A stretch of DNA of 23,470 nt from an uncultured Eubacteriales bacterium. Lineage in GTDB: Bacteria > Bacillota > Clostridia > Monoglobales > Monoglobaceae. The position numbers and the translations under genes were made by a program. The stretch is taken from the NCBI GenBank assembly GCA_900542675.1, contig UQOT01000024.1, positions 1-23,470 on the forward strand, written 5' to 3'. This document shows positions 8,484 to 15,527 of the stretch, in pieces; positions within the stretch are counted from its first letter, which is position 1, and each line of letters begins with the position of its first letter. The notes below the pieces were generated by a model. The model worked only from the letters and a program-made list of their open reading frames with translations, was not told the DNA's origin and ran no database searches.

Positions 8484-8520
8484 AATCTATTTATTACATT
8501 TCTATACGTAACATTTACAC
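8484..8520. repeat. imperfect direct repeat, copy A (left edge of regulator cassette)
   Basis: This 37-base stretch starts with AATCTATTTATTACAT and ends with TTTACAC. Both blocks recur at the same 37-base spacing at 9426-9462, while the bases between them differ. The two copies enclose the three XRE genes almost exactly. The last base overlaps the stop codon of the third regulator. Confidence 0.55.
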
Positions 8521-8795
8521 TATAATCTAAACTTTATATTCTCAAGCCTTTTTTGTATGTCCGTAATTTCTTGAGTGATTTCATCTTTTGATAATAAATT
8601 CGTTTCAGTTCTTCCGACAAGATAATCAATACTTACACCGAAAAACTCTGCAAGTATAATTAAAGCTATTCCATCAGGATTGGTTTTCCCGGTTTCATAA
8701 TTCGATAAAGTTTTTTGGTCTATTCCGGTAGCGTTTGCAACATCTATTTGCCGCAAATCCATATCTTCTCGTAAATCTTTTATTCTATTGCGCAT
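8520..8795 (-). CDS. XRE-family transcriptional regulator (91 aa)
   Basis: The start is the ATG at 8795, because AAGGAG lies nine bases upstream of it. A longer upstream frame exists but lacks support. Residues about 3-58 form a Cro/C1-type helix-turn-helix: IKDLREDMDLRQIDVANATGI, then QKTLSNYETGKTNPDG and the closing FGVSIDYLVGRT. A short charged helix (about 70-91) may aid dimerisation. The protein is cytoplasmic and should bind a small operator. It is third in a same-strand series of three small regulators and is AT-rich like them. No effector gene is attached on this strand. Its target, possibly its own cassette promoter, is inferred only. Confidence 0.85.
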   Translation of the reverse strand: MRNRIKDLREDMDLRQIDVANATGIDQKTLSNYETGKTNPDGIALIILAEFFGVSIDYLVGRTETNLLSKDEITQEITDIQKRLENIKFRL

Positions 8796-8844
8796 ACTAA
8801 ATCTCTCCTTAACAGTATTAATATCCTGTCTTAAACAGATATTA

Positions 8845-9051
8845 CTACTCTTCATCAATAAAAACAAATAATTCATTAGGAGTGCAATCTAAAATATTGC
8901 ACATAGCATCAATATTTTCATACTGAATAGATTTAGTTTCATTATTTATCATTTTGTTAAAATTCTGATAACTCATACCAAGCTGTTTATAAAGCCAATA
9001 TTTTGTTTTGCCTTTTTCATTAAGCAAATTCAAGGCATTTAATTTAACCAC
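8845..9051 (-). CDS. small XRE-family regulator (68 aa, HTH_26-like)
   Basis: 68 aa from a GTG at 9051. An earlier in-frame GTG (9060) lies inside the GGAG ribosome site, so the later one, eight bases away, is preferred. The whole protein is one helix-turn-helix: LNEKGKTKYWLYKQLGMSYQ, then NFNKMINNETKSIQYENIDAMC and NILDCTPNELFVF. That resembles the short Cro-like proteins of Firmicutes mobile elements. It lies 17 bp downstream of the 113-aa regulator and 49 bp upstream of the 91-aa one, so the three are probably cotranscribed. Base composition is clearly AT-richer than the flanking housekeeping genes. Confidence 0.82.
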   Translation of the reverse strand: MVKLNALNLLNEKGKTKYWLYKQLGMSYQNFNKMINNETKSIQYENIDAMCNILDCTPNELFVFIDEE

Positions 9052-9068
9052 AATAAACACTCCATATC

Positions 9069-9410
9069 TTATTCGGATATATTTTTACAAGCTTCAACAT
9101 AAACCGATAATAAGTTTTCGGCATATATTTGTTCTTTTTCGCTTAATTCAGACAGCATTATACTTACTGCATTGTTTTGACTTTTGTTTTCAATACCGAA
9201 TAAAATATAATCTGAGGAAACATCTAATACTTTGCAAATGCTTATTAAAGTTGAAACAGATATACCCGTCATACCTCTTTCCAATTGACTGACGTTTTTG
9301 GAACTCATATTTATCATTTCCGCCAATTCTGCCTGTGTATACCGTTTAGCTTTTCGTGCTTGCTGTACACGTTTTCCCATATGTCCAAAATCGTAAGGGT
9401 TAATTTTCAT
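9069..9410 (-). CDS. XRE-family transcriptional regulator (113 aa)
   Basis: 113 aa from the ATG at 9410, eight bases after a GGAGG. A longer TTG start would overlap that ribosome site. A classic helix-turn-helix spans about residues 10-67: MGKRVQQARKAKRYTQAEL, AEMINMSSKNVSQLERG, then the dimer-side LISICKVLDVSSDYILFG. A C-terminal helical tail (about 80-113) follows. It is the first gene of the three-regulator cassette and is read away from the lipoprotein gene; the 191-bp spacer between them holds an inverted repeat in the lipoprotein promoter. Autoregulation and control of that divergent gene are plausible but not shown. No clear promoter for this gene could be assigned. Confidence 0.86.
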   Translation of the reverse strand: MKINPYDFGHMGKRVQQARKAKRYTQAELAEMINMSSKNVSQLERGMTGISVSTLISICKVLDVSSDYILFGIENKSQNNAVSIMLSELSEKEQIYAENLLSVYVEACKNISE

Positions 9411-9425
9411 ACACTTACCCTCCAA

Positions 9426-9462
9426 AATCTATTTATTACATATAGTCTATTCCATTTTACAC
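9426..9462. repeat. imperfect direct repeat, copy B (right edge of regulator cassette)
   Basis: This copy matches copy A at 8484-8520: an identical 16-base AATCTATTTATTACAT block and an identical TTTACAC end, same length, 942 bp apart. Here the block forms the leader of the first XRE gene. It could be a relic of insertion or a shared regulator site. Confidence 0.55.
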
Positions 9463-9505
9463 AGAATATAAACCGTGCATATACATTACCTGTCTATGTG
9501 CAACA

Positions 9506-9534
9506 TTAACATAAAACGAATGTTATAGTATAAT
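9506..9534 (+). promoter_or_regulatory. promoter with embedded operator-like inverted repeat for the lipoprotein gene
   Basis: TTAACA (9506-9511), a 17-bp spacer and a perfect TATAAT (9529-9534) form a strong promoter. The inverted repeat TAACAT-N7-ATGTTA (9507-9512 and 9520-9525) starts in the -35 box and fills the spacer. A protein bound there would block the polymerase. The divergent XRE genes are the obvious candidate repressors. Confidence 0.65.
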
Positions 9535-9601
9535 CTTTATGAAGTCCTATGATGAATACGATATTAAGCAATAATCAAACTATGAAAACGAGGTGAAGCA
9601 A

Positions 9602-9865
9602 ATGAAAAAAATTTTAGCGGTATTATTAATAACCGTCTTGATGTTTGGTTTGGCGGCTTGCGGATATGATGAAGGCAGTGAACCGGTCGTCAGTACCGAA
9701 GTATTACCGAAAAGCTCGGCGTGTTATATAGGAAATAAGCAAACAAAAATATTTCACACTCCGTCGTGCTATCCGCTGCCTAAAGAGAAAAACCGCATAT
9801 ATTTTTCAACACGAGATGAAGCGGTCAAGAACAATTACAGCCCCTGCGAAAATTGCAATCCGTAA
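9602..9865 (+). CDS. small lipoprotein with Ada-like Cys/His metal-binding domain
   Basis: 87 aa from the ATG at 9602, eight bases after GAGG. The upstream GTG at 9593 overlaps that site. A lipoprotein signal peptide ends in GLAAC (residues 16-20), so C20 should carry lipid and the protein should sit on the outer face of the membrane. After a short linker the rest is one small domain: YIGNKQTKIFHTPSCYPLP, then KNRIYFSTRDEAVKNNYSP and CENCNP. This matches the Ada-type Zn-binding fold often found at the ends of secreted nucleases and other surface proteins in Firmicutes. No catalytic domain is present. It has its own strong promoter and is divergent from the XRE cassette. Function is unknown; metal or DNA binding at the surface is inferred from the fold. 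Confidence 0.8.
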   Translation: MKKILAVLLITVLMFGLAACGYDEGSEPVVSTEVLPKSSACYIGNKQTKIFHTPSCYPLPKEKNRIYFSTRDEAVKNNYSPCENCNP

Positions 9866-9890
9866 AATATATTGAAATATATAATAACAC

Positions 9891-9919
9891 CGTAGGGGCG
9901 GAGGATATCCGCCACTACG
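9891..9919. repeat. palindromic repeat, copy 2, overlapping the trmD stop codon
   Basis: The arms CGTAGGGGCGGA (9891-9902) and TCCGCCACTACG (9908-9919) pair over 12 positions with a single G-T wobble around a GGATA centre. The left arm matches the right half of the compound element at 1006-1074. It lies between the convergent lipoprotein and trmD genes and is the only hairpin that could end either transcript, though without a T-run. Confidence 0.75.
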
Positions 9920-10655
9920 TATGTTCGATTTTTAATTCTTCGAGATATTCGCGCTCTTTTTTGGTTAGTTTGGCGCGGCGCAGCATACCGCGGCGTTTTT
10001 TGAAGGTGGTTTCTATTGCCTTTTTGCGCTTCCACGCGGCTATGTTTTTGTGATGTCCGCTGAGCAAAATTTCGGGAACCTTTCTGCCGTGCCATTCCTC
10101 CGGGCGGGTGTACTGCGGGTACTCCAAAAGCCCCGCAAAGTGCGACTCCTCCGAAAACGACTCTTCGGATTTGAGGACTCCGGGTATCATACGCGATACT
10201 GCGTCAATCAGCGCCATTGCGGGAATTTCTCCGCCCGTTAACACAAAGTCGCCGATTGAAATTTCTTCATCGACAATTTCGTCAAGCACGCGCCGGTCAA
10301 CGCCCTCATAGTGCCCGCACAGGATTACAACGTGCCCGTATTTCTTCGCCATACGCTTTGCCGCGGTCTGCGTAAGCGTCCTGCCCTGCGGCGACATATA
10401 TATGGTATGCGGCTTATAATCAAGCCCCTCTGTCACGCTTTTATACGCGAGATAAATCGGCTCTGCCTGCATCACCATTCCGGTTCCGCCGCCGTACGGG
10501 TAGTCGTCAACCTGGCGGTGCTTGTTAAACGCGAAATCGCGTATCTGCACGAAATTAAGCTCAATTATTCCCTTATCCACAGCTTTGCCGATTACGCTCG
10601 TTCCCAAAACAGCCTCAAACATCTCAGGAAACAGCGTCAGTATGTCAAACTTCAT
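9915..10655 (-). CDS. trmD: tRNA (guanine-37 N1)-methyltransferase
   Basis: 246 aa, normal length. TrmD puts a methyl group on G37 of tRNAs that read CNN codons, using S-adenosylmethionine, which prevents +1 frameshifting. The SPOUT-fold signatures are present: DYPYGGGTGM (51-60), LCGHYEGVDRR (112-122) and the knot ISIGDFVLTGGE (132-143). The start lies 2 bp after the rimM stop, with its GAGG inside the end of rimM, so translation is coupled. The final Thr codon and the TAG stop are formed by a palindromic repeat arm (9908-9919), suggesting the repeat set the present end of the gene. The usual rpsP is not next to this pair. Confidence 0.97.
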   Translation of the reverse strand: MKFDILTLFPEMFEAVLGTSVIGKAVDKGIIELNFVQIRDFAFNKHRQVDDYPYGGGTGMVMQAEPIYLAYKSVTEGLDYKPHTIYMSPQGRTLTQTAAKRMAKKYGHVVILCGHYEGVDRRVLDEIVDEEISIGDFVLTGGEIPAMALIDAVSRMIPGVLKSEESFSEESHFAGLLEYPQYTRPEEWHGRKVPEILLSGHHKNIAAWKRKKAIETTFKKRRGMLRRAKLTKKEREYLEELKIEHT

Positions 10656-10657
10656 AT

Positions 10658-11161
10658 TTAATCTTCCTCTATAAGTCCCGGCATAAGTCTGACCGTGATA
10701 TATTTATCCTCAATGTTAGTCTCAAGTATCACATCATCTATTACCGGTATCAAAATCTGCTTGTTGTTAAACGTATTTTTAAGCACATATACATCGTTGC
10801 TGCCCGTCTGAATTACCTCGTCAACTATGCCGAGGACTCTGCCGCTCTCCTCACGCACAGTCAAGCCTTCAATATCGGTCACAAAATATCTGCCCTCGGG
10901 CAAATCGAATACCTCGCGCTCGACTTCTACTACCTTGCCGCGCATAGCCTCCGCTGCGTTCATATCCGAAACACCGCTGAGCTGCACAATCTGGCAATTC
11001 TTATGCAGGCGGTTGCGGATTATTTCGTACTCGCGCCCGTCGATAATCAAATATTCAAGCTCGTCAAAAATATACGGGTCGTCGCACCACGGCTGAATTT
11101 TAACCTCGCCGCGAATTCCGTGGGTGTTTACTATCTTTCCTATTTCTATTAAATCAGGCAT
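10658..11161 (-). CDS. rimM: ribosome maturation factor RimM
   Basis: 167 aa from the ATG at 11161, seven bases after AGAGG. A TTG five codons upstream overlaps that ribosome site and is rejected. RimM binds S19 and helps mature the head of the 30S subunit. The N-terminal domain begins LIEIGKIVNTHGIRGEVKIQPW, a strong family signature. The second half (from about residue 90) is the PRC-barrel domain. It is first in the rimM-trmD operon and is divergent from the P-type ATPase, with a good promoter at 11193-11221. Confidence 0.95.
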   Translation of the reverse strand: MPDLIEIGKIVNTHGIRGEVKIQPWCDDPYIFDELEYLIIDGREYEIIRNRLHKNCQIVQLSGVSDMNAAEAMRGKVVEVEREVFDLPEGRYFVTDIEGLTVREESGRVLGIVDEVIQTGSNDVYVLKNTFNNKQILIPVIDDVILETNIEDKYITVRLMPGLIEED

Positions 11162-11192
11162 ATATATTCCTCTCAAATCAAAATCTTTGTAT

Positions 11193-11221
11193 ATTTTATC
11201 ACTTGCACGCTAAAAAATCAA
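11193..11221 (-). promoter_or_regulatory. promoter of rimM-trmD
   Basis: On the minus strand TTGATT (11221-11216), a 17-bp spacer and TAAAAT (11198-11193) are seen, with TGA just before the -10 giving an extended -10. The expected start is near 11186, about 25 bases before the rimM ATG. Confidence 0.65.
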
Positions 11222-11247
11222 TAGGCGATTGGCGAGCAGACAGGACG

Positions 11248-11274
11248 TTTACAAAATGTTTACGTAAGTTTTAC
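11248..11274 (+). promoter_or_regulatory. three TTTAC half-sites at 11-bp spacing (probable OmpR-family operator)
   Basis: TTTAC occurs at 11248, 11259 and 11270, each exactly one helical turn apart. The last ends nine bases before the -35 of the P-type ATPase promoter. Tandem direct half-sites at this spacing are the usual target of OmpR/PhoB-type regulators, and one is encoded in the same operon (13735-14427). Confidence 0.6.
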
Positions 11275-11283
11275 CGTTTTCGC

Positions 11284-11311
11284 TTGATTTTTCCCGAAAA
11301 TGTAATATAAT
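11284..11311 (+). promoter_or_regulatory. promoter of the P-type ATPase operon
   Basis: TTGATT (11284-11289), a 16-bp spacer and a perfect TATAAT (11306-11311). Only the -35 departs from consensus. The half-sites at 11248-11274 lie directly upstream. Confidence 0.6.
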
Positions 11312-11345
11312 ATATAATATTTAACTTTGAAAGTGAGGTGTTATT

Positions 11346-13709
11346 ATGCCGGGAAATACTGTGGTGAGCGAGAGGGGCGGACTGACCTCAGAGCAGGTAC
11401 GTGAGCGCATCAAAAACGGTGACATTAACGAAGCCGTTAACTCGTCAACCCGCACCAGAACCGAGATTATTAAGAGCAATGTATTCACATATTTTAACTT
11501 AATATTTGTCGTACTTGCCGCGCTATTGCTTATTGTCGGTTCATTCAGGGATATGACATTCCTCGGCGTAATATTCTTTAACACCATAATCGGAATAATA
11601 CAGGAGCTGCGCTCAAAAGCGGCTCTTGACAAGCTTAAAATACTGAGCGACCCAAAGGCGGCGGTAATCCGCGACGGCAATCAAAGTGATATCCCTGTTG
11701 AGCAGCTTGTGCTTGACGATATTGTCGTGTTCTCGGCGGGCAGTCAAATCCCGGCGGACGCGGTTGTTGTCTCGGGCTCCGCACAGCTTAACGAGGCTTT
11801 AATTACCGGCGAGTCTGAAGAGATTGAGAAAAACCCCGGCGATGAGCTTTTATCCGGCAGCTTTGTGGTCTCAGGCAAATGTACCGCGCGGCTTACACGC
11901 GTCGGCAAGGAGTCTTATGTTTCAAAACTCACTCTTGAAGCGACGGAGGACAAGCGCGAGGAGCAATCCGAGATGATACGCTCGCTCGATAAACTGGTTA
12001 AAATCGTCGGCGTTATCATAATTCCGATAGGTCTTGTGCTGTTTATTCAGCAGATGTTTTTTGCGGGCGAGACCTTCCGCGAAAGCGTTACGGGAATGGT
12101 TGCCGCCGTTATCGGTATGATTCCGGAGGGACTGTATCTGCTTGCCAGCATCGCAATGGTTGTCAGCATTATGCGGCTTGCGCGCAAAAAAGTTCTTGTC
12201 AGGAATATGAAGTGCATAGAAACCCTCGCTCGCGTTGACGTTTTGTGCGTGGATAAAACGGGTACGATAACCGAGCCTGAAATGAAGGTGGACAAGCTCG
12301 TATGCGTCGAGGATAACGACCACGACTGCGTAAAAACTCTAATCAGCAATATCGCCTCAGCTATGGAGAGCGATAACATCACTATGGCGGCGATAAAAGG
12401 ATACTTCACGTCGGGAACCGGGGCAAAGCCGGACAAGGTATTCCCGTTTTCATCGCAGTTTAAATACAGCGGCGCAAATATGGGAGGGCAGAGCTTCGTC
12501 CTCGGTGCGCCCGAGTTCGTTCTGCGTGAAGGATTTGATAAGTTTAAGGATATGGCGGAGGACTTCGGCAAGGAGGGCTACCGCGTCCTTGTGTTTGCAA
12601 AGTACAGCGGCGAGCTGAGCGGAAAGGAACTGACCGAGCCCGCAAAAGCGCTTGGATTTATACTGCTTACCAACCCGATACGCGAAACGGCAAAGGAAAC
12701 ATTTGAATACTTCGGCAAACAGGGCGTTGAGGTCAAGGTAATATCGGGCGATAATCCCGTCACCGTTTCACGCGTTGCGGGTGAGGCGGGAATTAAGTAC
12801 GCCGAGCGCTATGTCGACGCCACAACACTTAAAACCGATGAGGATATATACGAAGCAGTCGAAATATACAACGTATTCGGCAGAGTTGTGCCCGAGCAAA
12901 AGCGGCAGATAGTAAAAGCGCTTAAAGCCCGCGGCAGAACAGTAGGAATGACAGGCGACGGAGTAAACGACGTGCTTGCGCTCAAAGAGGCAAATTGCAG
13001 CATCGCTATGGCGTCGGGCAGCGAGGCGGCGTCGCAGGTATCGCAGCTTGTGCTTGTGGACTCGGACTTTTCAAAAATGCCCGAGGTTGTCGGCGAGGGC
13101 AGGCGCGTTGTAAATAATATCGAACGCTCCGCAAGTCTGTTTCTTGTAAAGAACATATTCTCGCTGCTGCTTGCGCTGTTTTCAATGATTGCGGTGAACT
13201 CGTATCCGATGAAGCCCGCTCAGGTATCGCTTGTCGCGATGTTCACCATAGGCGTGCCTGCATTTTTGCTGTCGCTTGAACCGAACAGAAATCTAATCCG
13301 CGGCAAGTTCCTTACAAACGTATTCGCAAAGGCTCTGCCTGCCGGGATTACCGACTTTTTGGTGGTAAGCGGACTCGTGATATTCTGCAATATGTTTAAC
13401 GTTGACGATGAGTGCGCATCAACCGCGTGTACGATTTTGGTATCTCTGGTCGGATTTATGATACTCTACAGAATTATGCGGCCGATGACAACGTGGCACA
13501 TTATTCTGCTCTGCTCTATGATTGCGGGTTGGCTTGCGTGTGCGATTTTTGCGGGCGAGCTGTTTTACATCACCTCGATGAACCTACAGTGCATACTGCT
13601 TATGGTTATATTCGGTTTTGCCTCAGAACCGCTCCTCAGGTATTTGAGCCTGCTCTCGGAAAAATTCCTGGCACGCAAAAACTCGCCGAAGTCCAAAACG
13701 ACGATTTAA
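11346..13709 (+). CDS. CtpE-like P-type cation-transporting ATPase
   Basis: 787 aa. GAGGTG lies just before the ATG. P-type ATPase motifs in order are TGES in the actuator domain (154-157), IPEGL in a membrane helix (259-263), the phosphorylation site DKTGT with D303, SGDN (467-470) and TGDGVND (536-542). The usual nucleotide-domain motifs are modified: FSS without the following KR-type pair, and TNPIRE where DPPR is common. The later membrane motif TIGVPAFLLSLEPN (about 634-647) is typical of the CtpE subgroup rather than classic P2 pumps. Mycobacterial CtpE takes up calcium; other members are less clear, so Ca or another cation is an inference. There is no N-terminal heavy-metal domain. A two-component pair starts 25 bp downstream, which suggests joint control. 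Confidence 0.9.
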   Translation: MPGNTVVSERGGLTSEQVRERIKNGDINEAVNSSTRTRTEIIKSNVFTYFNLIFVVLAALLLIVGSFRDMTFLGVIFFNTIIGIIQELRSKAALDKLKILSDPKAAVIRDGNQSDIPVEQLVLDDIVVFSAGSQIPADAVVVSGSAQLNEALITGESEEIEKNPGDELLSGSFVVSGKCTARLTRVGKESYVSKLTLEATEDKREEQSEMIRSLDKLVKIVGVIIIPIGLVLFIQQMFFAGETFRESVTGMVAAVIGMIPEGLYLLASIAMVVSIMRLARKKVLVRNMKCIETLARVDVLCVDKTGTITEPEMKVDKLVCVEDNDHDCVKTLISNIASAMESDNITMAAIKGYFTSGTGAKPDKVFPFSSQFKYSGANMGGQSFVLGAPEFVLREGFDKFKDMAEDFGKEGYRVLVFAKYSGELSGKELTEPAKALGFILLTNPIRETAKETFEYFGKQGVEVKVISGDNPVTVSRVAGEAGIKYAERYVDATTLKTDEDIYEAVEIYNVFGRVVPEQKRQIVKALKARGRTVGMTGDGVNDVLALKEANCSIAMASGSEAASQVSQLVLVDSDFSKMPEVVGEGRRVVNNIERSASLFLVKNIFSLLLALFSMIAVNSYPMKPAQVSLVAMFTIGVPAFLLSLEPNRNLIRGKFLTNVFAKALPAGITDFLVVSGLVIFCNMFNVDDECASTACTILVSLVGFMILYRIMRPMTTWHIILLCSMIAGWLACAIFAGELFYITSMNLQCILLMVIFGFASEPLLRYLSLLSEKFLARKNSPKSKTTI

Positions 13710-13734
13710 TTTTAAACGAAACGGGGAAAACCGA

Positions 13735-14427
13735 ATGAGGATATTATTGATAGAGGACGACCTAAGCCTGATAACGGGACTTTCACTCGCCTTAAACAAG
13801 CAGGGCTATGAGCTTAAAACCTCCCGCACCGTACAGGAAGCCTATGACGTGTGGTCGGACAGCGAATTCGACTTAGTCCTTTTGGACGTTACGCTGCCCG
13901 ACGGTTCGGGGTTTGATATTTGCCGCAAAATCCGCCTTACATCAAAAATACCTATTATATTTTTGACCGCCTCGGACGAAGAAATCAGCATAACAACAGG
14001 GCTTGATATAGGCGGCGACGACTACATCACAAAGCCATTTAAGCTGGCGGTGCTTATATCGCGGATAAACGCGATTTTGAGGCGAAGCAAGGATTATTCT
14101 TCTTCTACAAATTCCGAAACTGAACTAAATTCGGGCGGTATAAAAATCGACCTGCTTAAAGGGCTGGCGTTTAAAAATAACGCTCCGCTTGATTTAACCG
14201 CAGGAGAATACAGGCTGCTGCGGCTGTTTATGCAAAATCCAAATGTCATTCTGTCGGCGAAGCAAATTCTCTCAAAGCTTTGGGACTGCAACGAAAATTT
14301 TGTTGACAGCAACACCCTGACGGTTTATATAAGGCGGCTGCGCACAAAGGTTGAGGACAACCCGAGCGAGCCGAAAATGATAGTCACCGTGCGGCGTATG
14401 GGCTATAAATGGAGCGTTCCCGAATGA
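13735..14427 (+). CDS. OmpR-family response regulator (module 1)
   Basis: 230 aa. The receiver domain carries the acidic pair E7-D8-D9, the phosphoacceptor D51 in LVLLDVTLPDG, T78 and K100 in ITKPF. The C-terminal half (from about 128) is a winged-helix DNA-binding domain ending TVRRMGYKWSVPE. It follows the P-type ATPase by 25 bp with only a weak GGGG ribosome site, and its stop overlaps the kinase start by four bases. Probable targets are the TTTAC boxes at 11248-11274 and the GTTA boxes at 15457-15478, because both have 11-bp spacing and flank this gene. Closest roles known for such pairs are responses to wall-active peptides. Confidence 0.93.
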   Translation: MRILLIEDDLSLITGLSLALNKQGYELKTSRTVQEAYDVWSDSEFDLVLLDVTLPDGSGFDICRKIRLTSKIPIIFLTASDEEISITTGLDIGGDDYITKPFKLAVLISRINAILRRSKDYSSSTNSETELNSGGIKIDLLKGLAFKNNAPLDLTAGEYRLLRLFMQNPNVILSAKQILSKLWDCNENFVDSNTLTVYIRRLRTKVEDNPSEPKMIVTVRRMGYKWSVPE

Positions 14428-15461
14428 AAATTTTTACGAACAAATATATTAAAAACTTATTTTTAGCTTTATCTGTATGTTTTGCGGCGTATGTTTTATT
14501 CGCCGTGATTTTTATGGTTCTTGGATTTGGCAGCGCAGCTGTATTCATTTTATCAATAGTTTTTTCGGCAGCTGCCTTGTTTATCTGTTTAAGATATTTT
14601 ACGCGGCAAAACAAAATAATAGAGGACGCGGCGCTTAAAATCACGCAATACCTCTCCGGCGACAAGGACGCGCGTATCGACTGCCTCAGCGAGGGCGAGC
14701 TCTATAAGCTGTTCCACGAAATAAACACGCTGACCGCCGTATTAAACGCTCACGCCGAAAACGAGGGACGCTCAAAGGAATTTCTTAAAAACACAATATC
14801 CGATATTTCACATCAGCTCAAAACACCGATTGCCGCACTCAGCATCTACAACGGACTGATACAAAGTGAGGCGGAAAACCTGCCCGAAATTAAAAATCTT
14901 GCCGACCTCTCAGAGCGCGAGCTTGACCGTATAGAAACGCTTGTGCAAAACCTCCTTAAAATAACAAAACTGGACGCAGGCGCGATTGTGCTGAATAAAA
15001 CCGAGGAAAACGTAGCCGAAATGATACTTGACATCCGTACGCGGTTTTTATATCGCGCAGAGCAGGAGAATAAAGAACTCACCGCATCGGGAAGCGATGA
15101 TATCGAAATGCTCTGCGACCGCGCGTGGCTCACCGAGGCAATCGGGAATATAGTCAAAAACGCTTTTGACCACACCGCCGCAGGCGGTCAAATCCAAATA
15201 GAATACAAACGGTTCGCCTCTGTCATTCAGATTATAATTAAAGATAACGGCAGCGGCATTCACCCTGAGGATTTACATCACATTTTCAAACGCTTTTACC
15301 GCAGCCGCTTTTCAAAGGATACGCAAGGCATAGGTCTCGGTCTGCCGCTCGCAAAGACAATTATCGAAGCGCATGGCGGCAACATCGAAGTCAGCAGTGA
15401 ACCCGGGATGGGAACGGAGTTTATTATAAATTTCCTAATTCCTACAAAATTGTATGGTTAG
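14424..15461 (+). CDS. short-loop (intramembrane-sensing type) histidine kinase (module 1)
   Basis: 345 aa from the ATG at 14424, overlapping the regulator stop as ATGA, with GGAG nine bases upstream. Two membrane helices (about 11-34 and 37-57) are joined by only a few residues, so no outside sensor domain exists. A HAMP-like linker, the H-box DISHQLKTPI with H130, an N-box (NIVKNAFDH), the DNGSGI box and the GLGLPLAK box follow, all intact. In Firmicutes such kinases usually learn about antimicrobial peptides from a partner ABC transporter, and one follows 66 bp downstream. The stop codon overlaps the first half-site of that transporter's promoter. Confidence 0.92.
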   Translation: MKIFTNKYIKNLFLALSVCFAAYVLFAVIFMVLGFGSAAVFILSIVFSAAALFICLRYFTRQNKIIEDAALKITQYLSGDKDARIDCLSEGELYKLFHEINTLTAVLNAHAENEGRSKEFLKNTISDISHQLKTPIAALSIYNGLIQSEAENLPEIKNLADLSERELDRIETLVQNLLKITKLDAGAIVLNKTEENVAEMILDIRTRFLYRAEQENKELTASGSDDIEMLCDRAWLTEAIGNIVKNAFDHTAAGGQIQIEYKRFASVIQIIIKDNGSGIHPEDLHHIFKRFYRSRFSKDTQGIGLGLPLAKTIIEAHGGNIEVSSEPGMGTEFIINFLIPTKLYG

Positions 15462-15495
15462 AGTAATGTTACAGTAGGATTTGCGTGTTATTATA
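15457..15495 (+). promoter_or_regulatory. activator-type promoter of ABC module 1
   Basis: GTTA half-sites at 15457 and 15468 are 11 bp apart; the first overlaps the kinase stop codon. They lie upstream of GTTATTATA (15487-15495), which contains a -10-like TATTAT. No recognisable -35 is present, as expected for activator-dependent promoters. GTTATTATA recurs in the promoter of ABC module 2 at 20696-20704. Confidence 0.5.
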
Positions 15496-15527
15496 CCTGT
15501 ATAAATTAATAAAAGAGGTGTTACGCT

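Noticed and set aside
9069..9425. Toxin-antitoxin or prophage reading of the XRE cluster
   Set aside because: No toxin-like, integrase or phage structural gene is adjacent; helix-turn-helix genes alone do not support either.
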